Shown one piece after another: positions 31,209 through 39,512 of a stretch of DNA of 64,000 nt. Location of the stretch: NCBI RefSeq assembly GCF_018310535.1, contig NZ_CP074102.1, positions 992,001-1,056,000 of the forward strand, written 5' to 3'. A program made the position numbers and the translations under genes. Within the stretch, counting starts at the first letter, position 1; each line of letters starts with the position of its first letter. Source of the DNA: Streptomyces mirabilis. GTDB taxonomy: Bacteria > Actinomycetota > Actinomycetes > Streptomycetales > Streptomycetaceae. Under the pieces are notes generated by a model. It was not told the DNA's origin. It made no database searches and worked only from the letters and a program-made list of their open reading frames with translations.

Positions 31209-31940
31209 TCAGCGTGAACGGCCGGGCGGGTGCGCGGCAGGGGCCTTCGCCACACCGGCCGGGCGGCTGGCGGCGGCTGCCGGGAGAGGGCCAGCCTCGC
31301 CGGTGAGCCGGTCGTCGCACCACTGCAGGGCCTCGCCCACCGTGTCGAAGCCGCCCTCGCGCAGGGTGTGCGTCCACGTCTCGGTGTCAACCTCTTCGAC
31401 CACGACGCGGAACGGCGACGGGGCTCGCTCGTCCAAGGCACGCAGGGCCACGACGACGACCATGTCGTCCGGGTCGCCGCTGGTGTAGGAGTAGCCCATG
31501 GCGTAGTGGTCGCCGTCGCCGGCGAGGCGTCGCTCCAGCGCCCGCGTGGCCTCGTCTGCCGGCGGCGGGCCCAGCTCGGGGTCGAGGCCGATGGCATCGT
31601 GCGGACAGCCGCGGTGGATGAGCCAGGACTGCGCCATCGCGGGCAGCGGCAGCGGGGCCTGCTCAAAGCTGAACGTCTGCTTCTCGTAGTCCCGTTGCAG
31701 ATGAACGGCGAGCACCTGGGGCATGCCGGGGTGTCCCCAGGTCGCGGTGCGGTCGAACAGGACGTAGTAGCTGTGCGGCCCGTCGTGGTGTTCGGCGAGG
31801 GGGACGAGCATGTCCTCGTGGACACCGACCTTGCGGTAGAAGTCGAGGTACTTCTCCTCGTCGGCGTCGAGATCGTCCAGATCGAAGTCGACCTGGGGGA
31901 TGGGCTTCCGGACCGGCGCCGGTTCGGTGGGAGACAACAA
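31209..31940 (-). CDS. Hypothetical protein
   Basis: The 243-residue product has an acidic N-terminal region (VDFDLDDLDADEEKYLDFYR), a mixed alpha/beta core (HSYYVLFDRTATWGHPGMPQ, MVVVVALRALDERAPSPFRV, VEEVDTETWTHTLREGGFDT), and a Pro/Ala-rich tail. No signal peptide or membrane helix. It is the last gene of a minus-strand group headed by the DNA methyltransferase and lies 24 bases from promoter element A. I do not recognise a family. Confidence 0.65.
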   Translation of the reverse strand: MLSPTEPAPVRKPIPQVDFDLDDLDADEEKYLDFYRKVGVHEDMLVPLAEHHDGPHSYYVLFDRTATWGHPGMPQVLAVHLQRDYEKQTFSFEQAPLPLPAMAQSWLIHRGCPHDAIGLDPELGPPPADEATRALERRLAGDGDHYAMGYSYTSGDPDDMVVVVALRALDERAPSPFRVVVEEVDTETWTHTLREGGFDTVGEALQWCDDRLTGEAGPLPAAAASRPAGVAKAPAAHPPGRSR

Positions 31941-31958
31941 GGGGCCTTTCGGTGGAGT

Positions 31959-32654
31959 TCAGCGCCGCTGCGCCGGAGTTGACGGCGATGTGCCGGGTCG
32001 AGCTGGGACCTTCGGCGTCCGCGTCGTGGGGGTCCTGCGGGCGGCGAACAGCGCGGCTCTTCCGGCGTCGGTAAGCGCGGCCGGCTGGCCAGCGTGTACG
32101 GGGTGGCCGGTGTCCCGGGCGACCAAGCCGGCGTCCTCCAGCCGCCGTAGCTTCGCGTGGGAGATGCGGGTGCCGGAGGCGGCTGTCACGGACATCCGGC
32201 CGGTCAGCAGGTGTTCGTAGAGCTTGGCGCCGCCGTCGATGGCGAGCAGCGCCGCCTGGTCGTCCGTCGAGAGCTGCCGCGCGTCGGGCGCGGTGGACGC
32301 TGCTGCGGCTTCGATGGGCTCCAGGGCGGCGAGCACCGCCCGGACGGCGGCGTCCCGCGCATCGGCAGCCTCTTCCAACTGGTCCACGGTGCGGTCGATA
32401 CGCGTGAACAGGGCACCGTCGACGTCGAACTCGCCGCTGGAAAGGCGATTGAGGAGACGCAGGTAGAAGATGACGCCGGTCTGGGTCTTGGCCAGCTCCC
32501 GGTGCCGGTCGACCAGCAGGGCGTGCTGCTCGTCGAGCACGCCGCGGTCGCGGTAGGCCCACAGGGTGTCGATGTCGTGCCCGGTGGCGGCTTCGAGGCG
32601 ATGGTCGAGCGGGGAGACCGCACGCCGGGTGGTCGGCGCGGGTTCACGAGGCAT
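31959..32654 (-). CDS. Hypothetical protein with C-terminal winged-helix-like segment
   Basis: Most of the 231 residues are helical with coiled-coil character (LDHRLEAATGHDIDTLWAYR, LVDRHRELAKTQTGVIFYLR, VDQLEEAADARDAAVRAVLA). The last third, RISHAKLRRLEDAGLVARDT followed by AALTDAGRAALFAARR, is the second half of a winged-helix unit (recognition helix, wing, TDAGRAAL helix). This suggests DNA binding. It lies 18 bases after a RelE/ParE-like gene, but their order and sizes are not those of a standard toxin-antitoxin pair. Confidence 0.6.
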   Translation of the reverse strand: MPREPAPTTRRAVSPLDHRLEAATGHDIDTLWAYRDRGVLDEQHALLVDRHRELAKTQTGVIFYLRLLNRLSSGEFDVDGALFTRIDRTVDQLEEAADARDAAVRAVLAALEPIEAAAASTAPDARQLSTDDQAALLAIDGGAKLYEHLLTGRMSVTAASGTRISHAKLRRLEDAGLVARDTGHPVHAGQPAALTDAGRAALFAARRTPTTRTPKVPARPGTSPSTPAQRR

Positions 32655-32672
32655 AGGCGACGCTCCGTGCGT

Positions 32673-33158
32673 TCAGCGGGTGTGGTGGTGCGCGGGGTCC
32701 GTTGCGGGACGGGGCAGACGCGGCGTCGCGGTGGGCGGAGGACCGGGCCGGGGCACAGGCGCGCGAGTGGCCAGCTGCGGGGAACGGGAGCGAGCCGCAT
32801 GGGTGCGGGCGCTCAGCGGCCGGCGGGTCATGCCCAGACGGCGGCCGACCTCGTCGTAGACGTCGTTGCCCGCGCGCGGCCGGATCGCGACGACATGGAT
32901 CTCCTTGGGATGGGCAGACTCCGCGGGCGCCGGGCGGACGCCGTAGACAACACGCCAGTCCTTGCGCGAGTCCACGAACAGCTTCCTGAATCCCTCCAGG
33001 TCACCGTCGAGCCGCAGCCCGAAGCGCTGCGCGTTCACGACTTCCTGCAGGTAGGCGAGGGTGAGGTCGCGTATGTCGCTGGGGGCCTGGAGGAGATCGG
33101 TCAGCGCGCGAGGGTCGAAGCTCAGTCCGAAGGCGGGCTGTCCCTGTCCCGTGCTCAT
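32673..33158 (-). CDS. RelE/ParE-like protein
   Basis: The first 100 of 161 residues resemble the RelE/ParE toxin fold: helix pair DIRDLTLAYLQEVVNAQRFG, then LEGFRKLFVDSRKDWRVVYG, a strand EIHVVAIRPRAGNDVYDEVG and a short final helix. The W-R-V-V-Y strand and the I-R-P-R-x(n)-V-Y-x-E ending are typical. The rest is a Pro/Arg-rich tail not found in ordinary toxins. The start overlaps the DUF4913 stop (ATGA). No obvious small antitoxin gene is adjacent, so a toxin role is unproven; it may be a structural relative with another job. Confidence 0.5.
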   Translation of the reverse strand: MSTGQGQPAFGLSFDPRALTDLLQAPSDIRDLTLAYLQEVVNAQRFGLRLDGDLEGFRKLFVDSRKDWRVVYGVRPAPAESAHPKEIHVVAIRPRAGNDVYDEVGRRLGMTRRPLSARTHAARSRSPQLATRAPVPRPGPPPTATPRLPRPATDPAHHHTR

Positions 33159-33796
33159 GACGCCGGCTCGTCTGGGTCGGCGGCTTCCGCCGTGGCCGCC
33201 GTCTCCGTGCGTACGGACGGCGGCGGGCCGGGCAGGAGACGGTGTGCGGGCCGGTCGGGAGAGGTCATGCAAGCCGACAGCGGGCCGCCCGGTGCGCGGA
33301 TCGCCGCGACGGCGTGGGTGAGGAAGTCCCGATGCCACACGAACAGGCCGGAGAGCCCGGATTCGGGGTCCTTGTGCTGCTGGTAGGAGAGCCACAGAGC
33401 GTGGAGCCAGGCCACGACGTCGTCGTGCTCCTGCCACTGCAGGCACCACGGCGCCGCGGTGGTGACCTCCGCCCCATAGACCGGGAGGAAGAAATCGTCG
33501 ACCCAGTCGGACAGGGCGTCGAGTTCGTCCTCGCGCTCCTCTCCGTCCAGTTCCAGGATCGGGCGGGGCTCCGGCGGAGCGGCAGCCGGCGGGCCGCCGA
33601 GTCCCGGCATTCCGAACGCGGCGAACGGTGATCCGCTCGGCGACGGGGCGGACGCGAGGTGGTCGAGCTGCTGAGCCTGTTGCGCCGACTGCTCCATGAG
33701 CCGCCGCACGCTCGCCTCGATTCCCTCCAGCTGCGGATCCGGAATACGAATCGGCTCCAACTCCCCATCGTCGGCAGGCTTTGCGGATTCGGGCAT
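33155..33796 (-). CDS. DUF4913-family protein
   Basis: The 213-residue product carries the DUF4913 core from about residue 88 to 178: LDALSDWVDDFFLPVYGAEV, WCLQWQEHDDVVAWLHALWL, DPESGLSGLFVWHRDFLTHA and a final GPLSACM. These tryptophan-rich proteins are frequent on Streptomyces and other actinobacterial plasmids, often close to transfer genes, with no known activity. The N-terminal 80 residues are a Gln/Pro/Gly-rich linker. AGGAGG precedes the ATG at a rather long spacing of about 12 bases. Confidence 0.8.
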   Translation of the reverse strand: MPESAKPADDGELEPIRIPDPQLEGIEASVRRLMEQSAQQAQQLDHLASAPSPSGSPFAAFGMPGLGGPPAAAPPEPRPILELDGEEREDELDALSDWVDDFFLPVYGAEVTTAAPWCLQWQEHDDVVAWLHALWLSYQQHKDPESGLSGLFVWHRDFLTHAVAAIRAPGGPLSACMTSPDRPAHRLLPGPPPSVRTETAATAEAADPDEPAS

Positions 33797-33948
33797 TGAG
33801 AAATTCGGCCTCCTACGAGACGCGGAATGAGGGAAATGCGAGGACGCCCTCGCGCGGCGCCGCCGGCGGATTGCACGTTGCTCCAGCGGTATGCCGCCGA
33901 CGGCTGCGCGTGGGAGCTGGTCGCCGTGGCGACGAGCACGGACGCGGC

Positions 33949-34704
33949 TCAGGCGGTAAGAACCACGTCGTCCTGCGTGAGGGTCGCGCGGATCGTCTCG
34001 GTGAGCCGGTCGGCCGCGATCGACGCGTAGTGCTCGGTCTTCTCCACGCCGATGAAATCCCGGCCCTCCAGCAGGGCGGCCACGCCCGTGGAGCCGGAGC
34101 CGGCACAGAAGTCGAGGACCGTGCCGCCCTCGGGACTGATCTTGACCAGCTCGCGCATCACCTCGACCGGCTTCTGCGTGATGTGCTGGCGCTTCGCGCC
34201 CGAGGGCTGCGACGCCGAGTACATTCCCGGCAGATAGACGGCGTTGCGGGAGCCGTCGATCGGCCCCTTGCTGGCCCAGACGATGAATTCACAGTTCTGG
34301 GTGAAACGGCCCTTCTGCGGCCTGGCCTGCGGCTTGTGCCACGCCAGGACACCGCGCCACAGCCATCCGGCAGCCTGGATCGCATCCGTTGTCGTGGGGA
34401 GCTGGCGCCAGTCGGTGAACAGCAGAGCCGTCCCGCCGGTCTTGGTGAGGCGGTGGGCTTCGGTCATGATCTGCGTCAGCCAGAACGCGTAGGACCTCTG
34501 GTCCATGTTCTCGCCGGTGAAGTCGGCGAGGTCGTTCTTGGAGTCGGCGGAGGTGTACTTCTGCTTCGCGGAGCGAGTGGTGCGCTCCTTCGCGGTCCGG
34601 CCCCCGCTGTTGTACGGCGGGTCGGTGATGACGGAGTCGACGCAGCCGTCCGGAAGGCCGGAGAGAACGGCCAGAGCGTCGCCCTGGTGAAGGGAAAAAG
34701 GCAA
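33949..34704 (-). CDS. Site-specific DNA methyltransferase (N4/N6, beta-class order)
   Basis: The enzyme transfers a methyl group from S-adenosylmethionine to adenine N6 or cytosine N4. In 251 residues the catalytic motif DPPYN is near residue 27 and the SAM-binding motif FCAGSGSTG near 200, the order of the beta class; the target-recognition part lies between (HITQKPVEVMRELVKIS follows it). No restriction gene is adjacent, so it is an orphan that may protect the element on entry. The start was put at TTG (MPFSLHQGDALAVL) because the longer frame runs through the intergenic promoter region. It is divergent from the transfer core. Confidence 0.82.
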   Translation of the reverse strand: MPFSLHQGDALAVLSGLPDGCVDSVITDPPYNSGGRTAKERTTRSAKQKYTSADSKNDLADFTGENMDQRSYAFWLTQIMTEAHRLTKTGGTALLFTDWRQLPTTTDAIQAAGWLWRGVLAWHKPQARPQKGRFTQNCEFIVWASKGPIDGSRNAVYLPGMYSASQPSGAKRQHITQKPVEVMRELVKISPEGGTVLDFCAGSGSTGVAALLEGRDFIGVEKTEHYASIAADRLTETIRATLTQDDVVLTA

Positions 34705-35162
34705 AGAGGGACCCCGATTCGGGTGCGGAAACACGGAGGGAAATAGCCGCCTCGCGCAGGAGTCCTCGGGGGCCGGAAGTGGGCATGTAGAAGCCCAGGG
34801 CCGCAGACCGAGGAGGGCGAGGGGGAGTCCAAAAACTGTAGAGGCGAAACCGCCGACGACCAAGAAGTGCCCTGTCGAGGTATCGGTTTCCGGCACCTCA
34901 CGCCGACTTTTTGGTCAACCGCCGATCCGCGCCTACTGTTTTTGAACCGCCCGGCGCACACCACCGCTGGCTACTGCCCTGCCACACCTCACGGAGGTAC
35001 CCCCCTGCCCTGGCACACCTAGCTCACGGCCCGGCCACAGGAAGCGAGCGGCAACTCGCCCCGCACCGGCCCGCCTCCGATCGCCCACCCCGGCTGCCGC
35101 GCCCTTCCGACACGCCTCGCGCACGCGGCACGTCGGACACCGCACCGCCCAAGGACACGTTC
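34705..35162. other. Divergent promoter region between methyltransferase and transfer core
   Basis: About 460 bases without a supported gene. The part from 34820 to 34945 has a lower GC content than its surroundings and contains palindromic element C pointing right. The remainder (34950-35160) is a GC-rich leader rich in CACC and CCG runs. It presumably also holds the minus-strand promoter of the methyltransferase group. Confidence 0.55.
34901..34942 (+). promoter_or_regulatory. Promoter element C, upstream of the transfer core operon
   Basis: CGCCGACT, TTTTGGTC, then AACCGCCG, ATCCGCGC and CTACTGTT follow the same order as elements A and B (CGCCGGTT, spacer, AACCGGCG, TTCCTCCGGA, CTATTG). 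The palindrome is imperfect here. Position before the transfer operon supports a promoter; the first start codon is more than 200 bases downstream, so a long leader is implied. Confidence 0.5.
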
Positions 35163-35225
35163 ATGACGTCGCGCTACCCACCCATGCCCGAAACCGCTGA
35201 CCGGCGAGCGGTCCGCTCGGATTGA
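35163..35225 (+). CDS. Short leader ORF overlapping the wall-hydrolase start
   Basis: A 20-codon frame (MTSRYPPMPETADRRAVRSD) has an AAGGA site 8 bases ahead of its ATG. Its TGA overlaps the TTG start of the next gene, and a palindrome (CGAGCG GTC CGCTCG, 35205-35219) covers the region just before that TTG. It may serve translational coupling. Alternatively, the two frames were once one, split by a single-base loss. Confidence 0.4.
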   Translation: MTSRYPPMPETADRRAVRSD

Positions 35226-36343
35226 AGGGGCTCGCCGCCGGCATCGGCGTCGTCTTCCTCTCCCCGATCCTGATCGCCGGTACCGGCATGATGATGGCTT
35301 CCTCGGCCGACGCCGTGCAGAGCAGCGGCTCCTTCACCAGCTGCCTGACCGACATCGACAGCGACAAGGTCGCCGAACAAGTCACCAAGATCCTCGACGG
35401 CGCGTCCGGCAAGGATGTGCGCGTCGAGGGCCTGGACCTGCCCGCCGAGCAGGTCCCCAACGCCCAGACCATCGTGGCCACCGGCCTCTCCCTCGACGTC
35501 CCTAAGAAGGGACAGATCATCGCGCTCGCCACGGCGATGCAGGAGAGCCGACTGCGCAACCTCTCCTACGGCGATCGCGACTCCCTCGGCCTCTTCCAGC
35601 AGCGCCCTTCCCAGGGCTGGGGCAGCGCCGAGCAGATCCGCGACCCCACCTACGCGAGCGAGCAGTTCTACAAGCACTTGCTCAAGGTGAGCGGGTGGCA
35701 GCAGATGACCGTCACCCAGGCCGCCCAAGCCGTACAGAAGTCCGGCCTGCCGGACGCCTACGCGCAGTGGGAGAAGCTGGCCACCGCCCTGCAGGGCGCC
35801 ATCGCCAAGACCTTCCCCGGCGGCGGTGACGCGGATGGCAATGACACGGACAAGGAGCCGTCGGCCACGACCGGCTGCGCGCCGGGCCAGGACAATTCCG
35901 GATTCGGCCGCATCCCCGAGGGGAGCGTCCCGAAGGGTTACTCGATCCCCAAGGACGCGGATCCGAAGGCGCGCAAGGCCATCGCCTGGGCGATGCAGCA
36001 GCTCGGGACGCTCTACCAGTGGGGCGGATCCTGCACGAACTCGCACGCTCCCGATCCCATGGGCCGCTGCGACTGCAGCTCGCTGATGCAGCAGGCGTAC
36101 GCGCACGCCGGCGTCACGCTCACTCGCACCACGTACACGCAGGTGGGCGAGGGCAAAGCGGTCTCGCCCGCTCACCTCAAGCCCGGTGACCTGATCTTCA
36201 GCCGCGGCAGCGCCGCACGGCCCGAGCACGTCGGCATGTACATGGGCGAGGGCCTCGTCATCGAGGCGCCCCGCACCACCAAGCCGGTCCGGATCACCCC
36301 GATCAAGGACTGGACGATCCTCGCCGCCCGCCGCGTCCTCTGA
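35222..36343 (+). CDS. Bifunctional transfer wall hydrolase: lytic-transglycosylase-like plus NlpC/P60
   Basis: Conjugation systems of Gram-positive bacteria use such enzymes to open peptidoglycan for the channel. The 373 residues begin with one membrane anchor (LKGLAAGIGVVFLSPILIAG). Residues about 95-155 form a transglycosylase-like unit (IIALATAMQESRLRNLSYGD with the catalytic-type Glu, DSLGLFQQRPSQGWGS). The C-terminal NlpC/P60 domain has catalytic Cys near 283 (GRCDCSSLMQQAYAH) and His near 334 (RPEHVGMYMGEG). The catalytic part is outside the membrane. It is the first large gene of the transfer core and starts with TTG, coupled to a leader ORF. Confidence 0.88.
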   Translation: MKGLAAGIGVVFLSPILIAGTGMMMASSADAVQSSGSFTSCLTDIDSDKVAEQVTKILDGASGKDVRVEGLDLPAEQVPNAQTIVATGLSLDVPKKGQIIALATAMQESRLRNLSYGDRDSLGLFQQRPSQGWGSAEQIRDPTYASEQFYKHLLKVSGWQQMTVTQAAQAVQKSGLPDAYAQWEKLATALQGAIAKTFPGGGDADGNDTDKEPSATTGCAPGQDNSGFGRIPEGSVPKGYSIPKDADPKARKAIAWAMQQLGTLYQWGGSCTNSHAPDPMGRCDCSSLMQQAYAHAGVTLTRTTYTQVGEGKAVSPAHLKPGDLIFSRGSAARPEHVGMYMGEGLVIEAPRTTKPVRITPIKDWTILAARRVL

Positions 36344-36412
36344 CACCGGCCGGGGCGCGACCGCCCGACACACCACCTCTGACCGAGATCACCCCGACAG
36401 TAAGGAGCATCC

Positions 36413-36769
36413 TTGATAACCCGCCACCGCGCCCTCGCAGCAGCCTCTCTGGGCCTGGCCGTCACCGCCGGCGGCCTGGTCACCGCCACCACGGCACAGG
36501 CGTACGACACCGGTAAGACCACCATCAGCTGCAGTGCGGTCAAGATCCGCAAGGCCCCGTCGAAGACGTCCGCGGTCGTGGGTATCGGTTACCGGAGCGA
36601 CAAGGTCGTCTACGACCAGTGGGCGTACAAGAAGGCCGAGCGGACCTGGTACACCCGCGGCACCGTGACACGGAAGTCCGACGGCAAGAAGGTGCGCGGC
36701 TACATGATCTACAACTGCGCGAATCCGTACCAGACCAACCCCGCGCCGAAGCCGTCGATCCCGAAGTAG
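36413..36769 (+). CDS. Secreted SH3-like protein
   Basis: The 118 residues carry a signal peptide (RALAAASLGLAVTAGGLVTA, cleavage after AQA near residue 29) and a short SH3-like domain: ISCSAVKIRKAPSKTSAVVG, YRSDKVVYDQWAYKK, TWYTRGTVTR and VRGYMIYNCA, with a cysteine pair at both ends. The start is TTG behind AAGGAGCATCC. It follows the wall hydrolase gene by 70 bases, so it may help target or regulate peptidoglycan opening. It is similar in plan to the SH3 protein at 30717-31061. Confidence 0.8.
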   Translation: MITRHRALAAASLGLAVTAGGLVTATTAQAYDTGKTTISCSAVKIRKAPSKTSAVVGIGYRSDKVVYDQWAYKKAERTWYTRGTVTRKSDGKKVRGYMIYNCANPYQTNPAPKPSIPK

Positions 36770-37017
36770 TGCACCCCGGCCGCCGCCCCGCAGTGTGAGC
36801 CACAGCGCTGCCGCCGGCAGCACCCACCCGGACCATGTGCTCGCCCGGCCCGGGACGACACCTGCGTGTCCTCGTGCACGCCGCGCTGCGGATGCCAAGC
36901 GGGCCAGCTGTTTCACGCATCGTTGTCGGCCTTCCCTCCGCGAGACAGTCGCCTCGCTTCTCCCCCTCCCCGCCGGCCCCCGCCTGGCCTGCGTACTCAA
37001 GGAGCCCTCCCACACCC

Positions 37018-37332
37018 ATGTCCGTCCCCCTCGCAGACCGCGTCATCCAGCTCGCCTACGACCCAGGAATCTCGCCCAAGGGCGGTGGCCTGCCTGGCCT
37101 GAGCGTGCTGAAGAACGTCGTCAACTCGATCAACATGTTCGGCATCATCGCCGTCGTCGGCGCCCTCGCCGTCTCACTCGGCGTCTGGGCCTGGGGCCAC
37201 CACACCGGTGGCCACCAGGCCGAGGCCAACGGCAAGAAGGGCGCGGTCGTGGCCGCCGGCGCTGCCCTCGGTCTGGGTGCCGCGAACGGCATCGTGGCCT
37301 TCTTCTCCAGCCTGGGCTCGCAGGTCCACTGA
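37018..37332 (+). CDS. DUF6112-like integral membrane transfer protein
   Basis: This 104-residue protein has two hydrophobic helices (SINMFGIIAVVGALAVSLGV near 41-60 and AVVAAGAALGLGAANGIVAF near 79-98) separated by a basic HHTGGHQAEANGKKG loop. The layout is that of DUF6112 proteins, which lie in this place in actinobacterial type IV secretion clusters and resemble VirB2-like pilin precursors in size and topology. The ATG overlaps none of the upstream coding, but its stop overlaps the next ATG (TGATG). A channel or pilin-like role is inference. Confidence 0.78.
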   Translation: MSVPLADRVIQLAYDPGISPKGGGLPGLSVLKNVVNSINMFGIIAVVGALAVSLGVWAWGHHTGGHQAEANGKKGAVVAAGAALGLGAANGIVAFFSSLGSQVH

Positions 37333-38024
37333 TGCGGAAACGATCCCCCTCCCTCTCACTGTCCGCGTACGGCACGGGGTGGTCAGCCAACCGGCGCATC
37401 GCGATCGTCGTCGCCGCCGTCGCCGTCCTGCTCGCCATCGCCGTTGTCGTCGCCCTGCTGACCGGAGGCGGGAACAGCCACCAGGCTCCGGATACTGCGG
37501 CGCCCGCCCCGACCGGCAGCCCGTCCGCCTCCGAGGCCGCACCGAAGCCATCCTCCGGATCCGGGACGGTGCCCAAGCCGCCGCAGATTGCCGAGCCGGT
37601 CGCCTACGCCAAGGCAGCGGCCCAGATGCTGTGGTCCTACCACACCCGTGACACCAGCCGAGACCAGCAGCTCGCTGGCATGCGCGCCTGGATGACCACC
37701 GAGACGAAGTACGCCGACTGGGCGTCGGTCTCCGGCCAGGTTCCTGACCCGGTGCTGTGGTCGCGGATGGCCGACCAGGACCAGCACGCCACCGCCCACG
37801 TCACCGAGGGCCACTACCCCGGCGCGTTCAAGCAGGCGCTGGCCGAGGACCCGTCCGCGATCACCGAGGCGTACATCTACGTCGTCACCGTCAACGGCAC
37901 GCAGCAGATCGCCTGGAAGAAGGGCGGCGGAGGGGCCGAGGAACGGGCCGTGACCCTCGCCGTCCAGTGCCGCCCGAATCACGACTGCACCCTGGCGGCC
38001 ATCGCTCCGAGCGTCACGCAGTGA
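37332..38024 (+). CDS. Membrane-anchored transfer protein, VirB8/TcpC-like
   Basis: The 230 residues have a cytoplasmic basic N-terminus, one membrane helix (RIAIVVAAVAVLLAIAVVVA, about 23-43), a Pro/Ser/Ala-rich linker and an extracellular domain from about 90 on (AEPVAYAKAAAQMLWSYHTR, WMTTETKYADWASVSGQV, ITEAYIYVVTVNGTQQIAWK, VTLAVQCRPNHDCTLAAI). Size and topology match VirB8-type NTF2-fold proteins that brace the channel in Gram-positive systems. The assignment rests on topology and gene order, not on a motif. It overlaps the DUF6112 gene and precedes the polytopic VirB6-like gene. Confidence 0.65.
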   Translation: MRKRSPSLSLSAYGTGWSANRRIAIVVAAVAVLLAIAVVVALLTGGGNSHQAPDTAAPAPTGSPSASEAAPKPSSGSGTVPKPPQIAEPVAYAKAAAQMLWSYHTRDTSRDQQLAGMRAWMTTETKYADWASVSGQVPDPVLWSRMADQDQHATAHVTEGHYPGAFKQALAEDPSAITEAYIYVVTVNGTQQIAWKKGGGGAEERAVTLAVQCRPNHDCTLAAIAPSVTQ

Positions 38025-38060
38025 CCCGCGTCTGAGACAAGAAAGGAGGAGTAACTCCCC

Positions 38061-39431
38061 GTGGGTTTCTGTGATTACCCCCTGGCCGACAAGTTGTGCG
38101 CGGTCGGTGACGCGGTGGATTTCGCCTCGGACCCCGGCAAGGCCATCGGTGACTGGATGGCGAAGTCCGCCGGTGAACTGGCCGCCGCCGCAGCCGATCT
38201 GGCCGCCGAGGCAGTCGACACCACCACGAAGGTGGATTTGAACGCCGGATGGTTCCGTGACAACTACGAGATGCTGCTGCCACTGGGCCTGGTCCTGCTG
38301 GTCGCCACGTTCTGCGCACAGCTGGTCCGGGCCGCCATCCGGCGCGACGGGCAAGCGCTGACACAAGCGTTCACCGGCACCATGAGCGGTGTCCTGTTCG
38401 CCTTCTGCGCCATCGCCTTCACCACGGTGGCCGTCGAAGTCGTCGACGCCGTCTCCGACGGCCTGTTCAAGACCGCGCACCTGAACATCGAGTCAGCCGT
38501 GCGCCGCATCGTGAAGGTCAACCAGATCGGGTCGCTGTCCGGCCTCGGCTGGCTCGTTCCGGTCGTCGCCGGGCTCGGCGCCGCCATCGGCGCCTTCCTC
38601 TACTGGTGCGTGATGATGGTCCGCAAGGTCGGCATCCTCGTCATGGTCACCCTCGCCGTTTTCGCTTCCGCCGGCGGCGGCTGGGAAGTCGCCCGGCGCT
38701 GGCGCAAGGGCTGGATCGAAGCCACCGCCACCCTCGTGGTCTCCAAGCTCCTGATGACCGTGATCTTCGTGCTCGGTATCGCCGCCATGGGCAAGACCGA
38801 GGCCAAGGACGGCATCGCCGCTCTGGCCGACGTCATGTCCGGCATCGTGATCATGATCCTGGTGTTGCTGTGTCCGTACGCGGTCTTCAAGTTCGTGCAC
38901 TGGGCGGCCGACGGGACCGACGGGGAGTCCATCCACCGTGCCGGCGGCGCCGGTGCGCAGATCGCGAAGGCGCACGCCGAGAAGGCCGCCCGCAAGGCCG
39001 CCGCTGCTGCGGCCACCGCCGGAACCGGGGGCGCTGCCGCCGGCGCGGGTGCCGCACCGCAGGGCCCCGACGGCGGTGGGTTCCCCGGCGACGTCGCTGC
39101 CAACCCGACCGGCGGAGGCGGCGAGGGAAAGGAGGGATCGCAGAGCGGCGGAACGGGTGCCTCGCCCGGCGGCGACGCGGTCAAGTCCGGCTTGGAGAAG
39201 GCCGTCCAGCCCGCGCCGACGAGAGTATCCGACGACACCAGCGGCCAGGTGGGCGGCAGCCCGGGGCCTGGCGGATCCGGCGCGAGTGCCGCGTCTGGGC
39301 AGAGCGGCGGATGGCAGTCCACTCCGCCGACCACAACCCCGCCGCCGCAGGGGGCACCGCCGTCCTCCGGCACGCAGAACGCCCCGTCCAGCGAGGCGAG
39401 CGGCCCCCCGCCGCCTCCGACCGGCCTCTGA
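38061..39431 (+). CDS. Polytopic transfer protein, VirB6/TrbL-like (SCO6881-type)
   Basis: The 456 residues contain about six transmembrane segments between 70 and 280 (MLLPLGLVLLVATFCAQLV, SGVLFAFCAIAFTTVAVEVV, WLVPVVAGLGAAIGAFLYWC, GILVMVTLAVFASAGGG, LLMTVIFVLGIAAMG, SGIVIMILVLLCPYAVFKFV). A long Gly/Ala/Pro-rich tail follows. This is the scheme of VirB6/TrbL channel proteins and of the S. coelicolor SCO6881 group. The N-terminal part before the first helix holds two cysteines (CDYP, LCAV). A GGAGG site lies upstream of the GTG. It forms the inner membrane channel base (inference from family). Confidence 0.8.
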   Translation: MGFCDYPLADKLCAVGDAVDFASDPGKAIGDWMAKSAGELAAAAADLAAEAVDTTTKVDLNAGWFRDNYEMLLPLGLVLLVATFCAQLVRAAIRRDGQALTQAFTGTMSGVLFAFCAIAFTTVAVEVVDAVSDGLFKTAHLNIESAVRRIVKVNQIGSLSGLGWLVPVVAGLGAAIGAFLYWCVMMVRKVGILVMVTLAVFASAGGGWEVARRWRKGWIEATATLVVSKLLMTVIFVLGIAAMGKTEAKDGIAALADVMSGIVIMILVLLCPYAVFKFVHWAADGTDGESIHRAGGAGAQIAKAHAEKAARKAAAAAATAGTGGAAAGAGAAPQGPDGGGFPGDVAANPTGGGGEGKEGSQSGGTGASPGGDAVKSGLEKAVQPAPTRVSDDTSGQVGGSPGPGGSGASAASGQSGGWQSTPPTTTPPPQGAPPSSGTQNAPSSEASGPPPPPTGL

Positions 39432-39512
39432 TTCCCTGACCGACTCCCGGGGGCGGGATGTGCACGCGCCCTCCCGCCCCCGGGTTCAACCCGCGCCTCC
39501 AGGACCCGCCCC

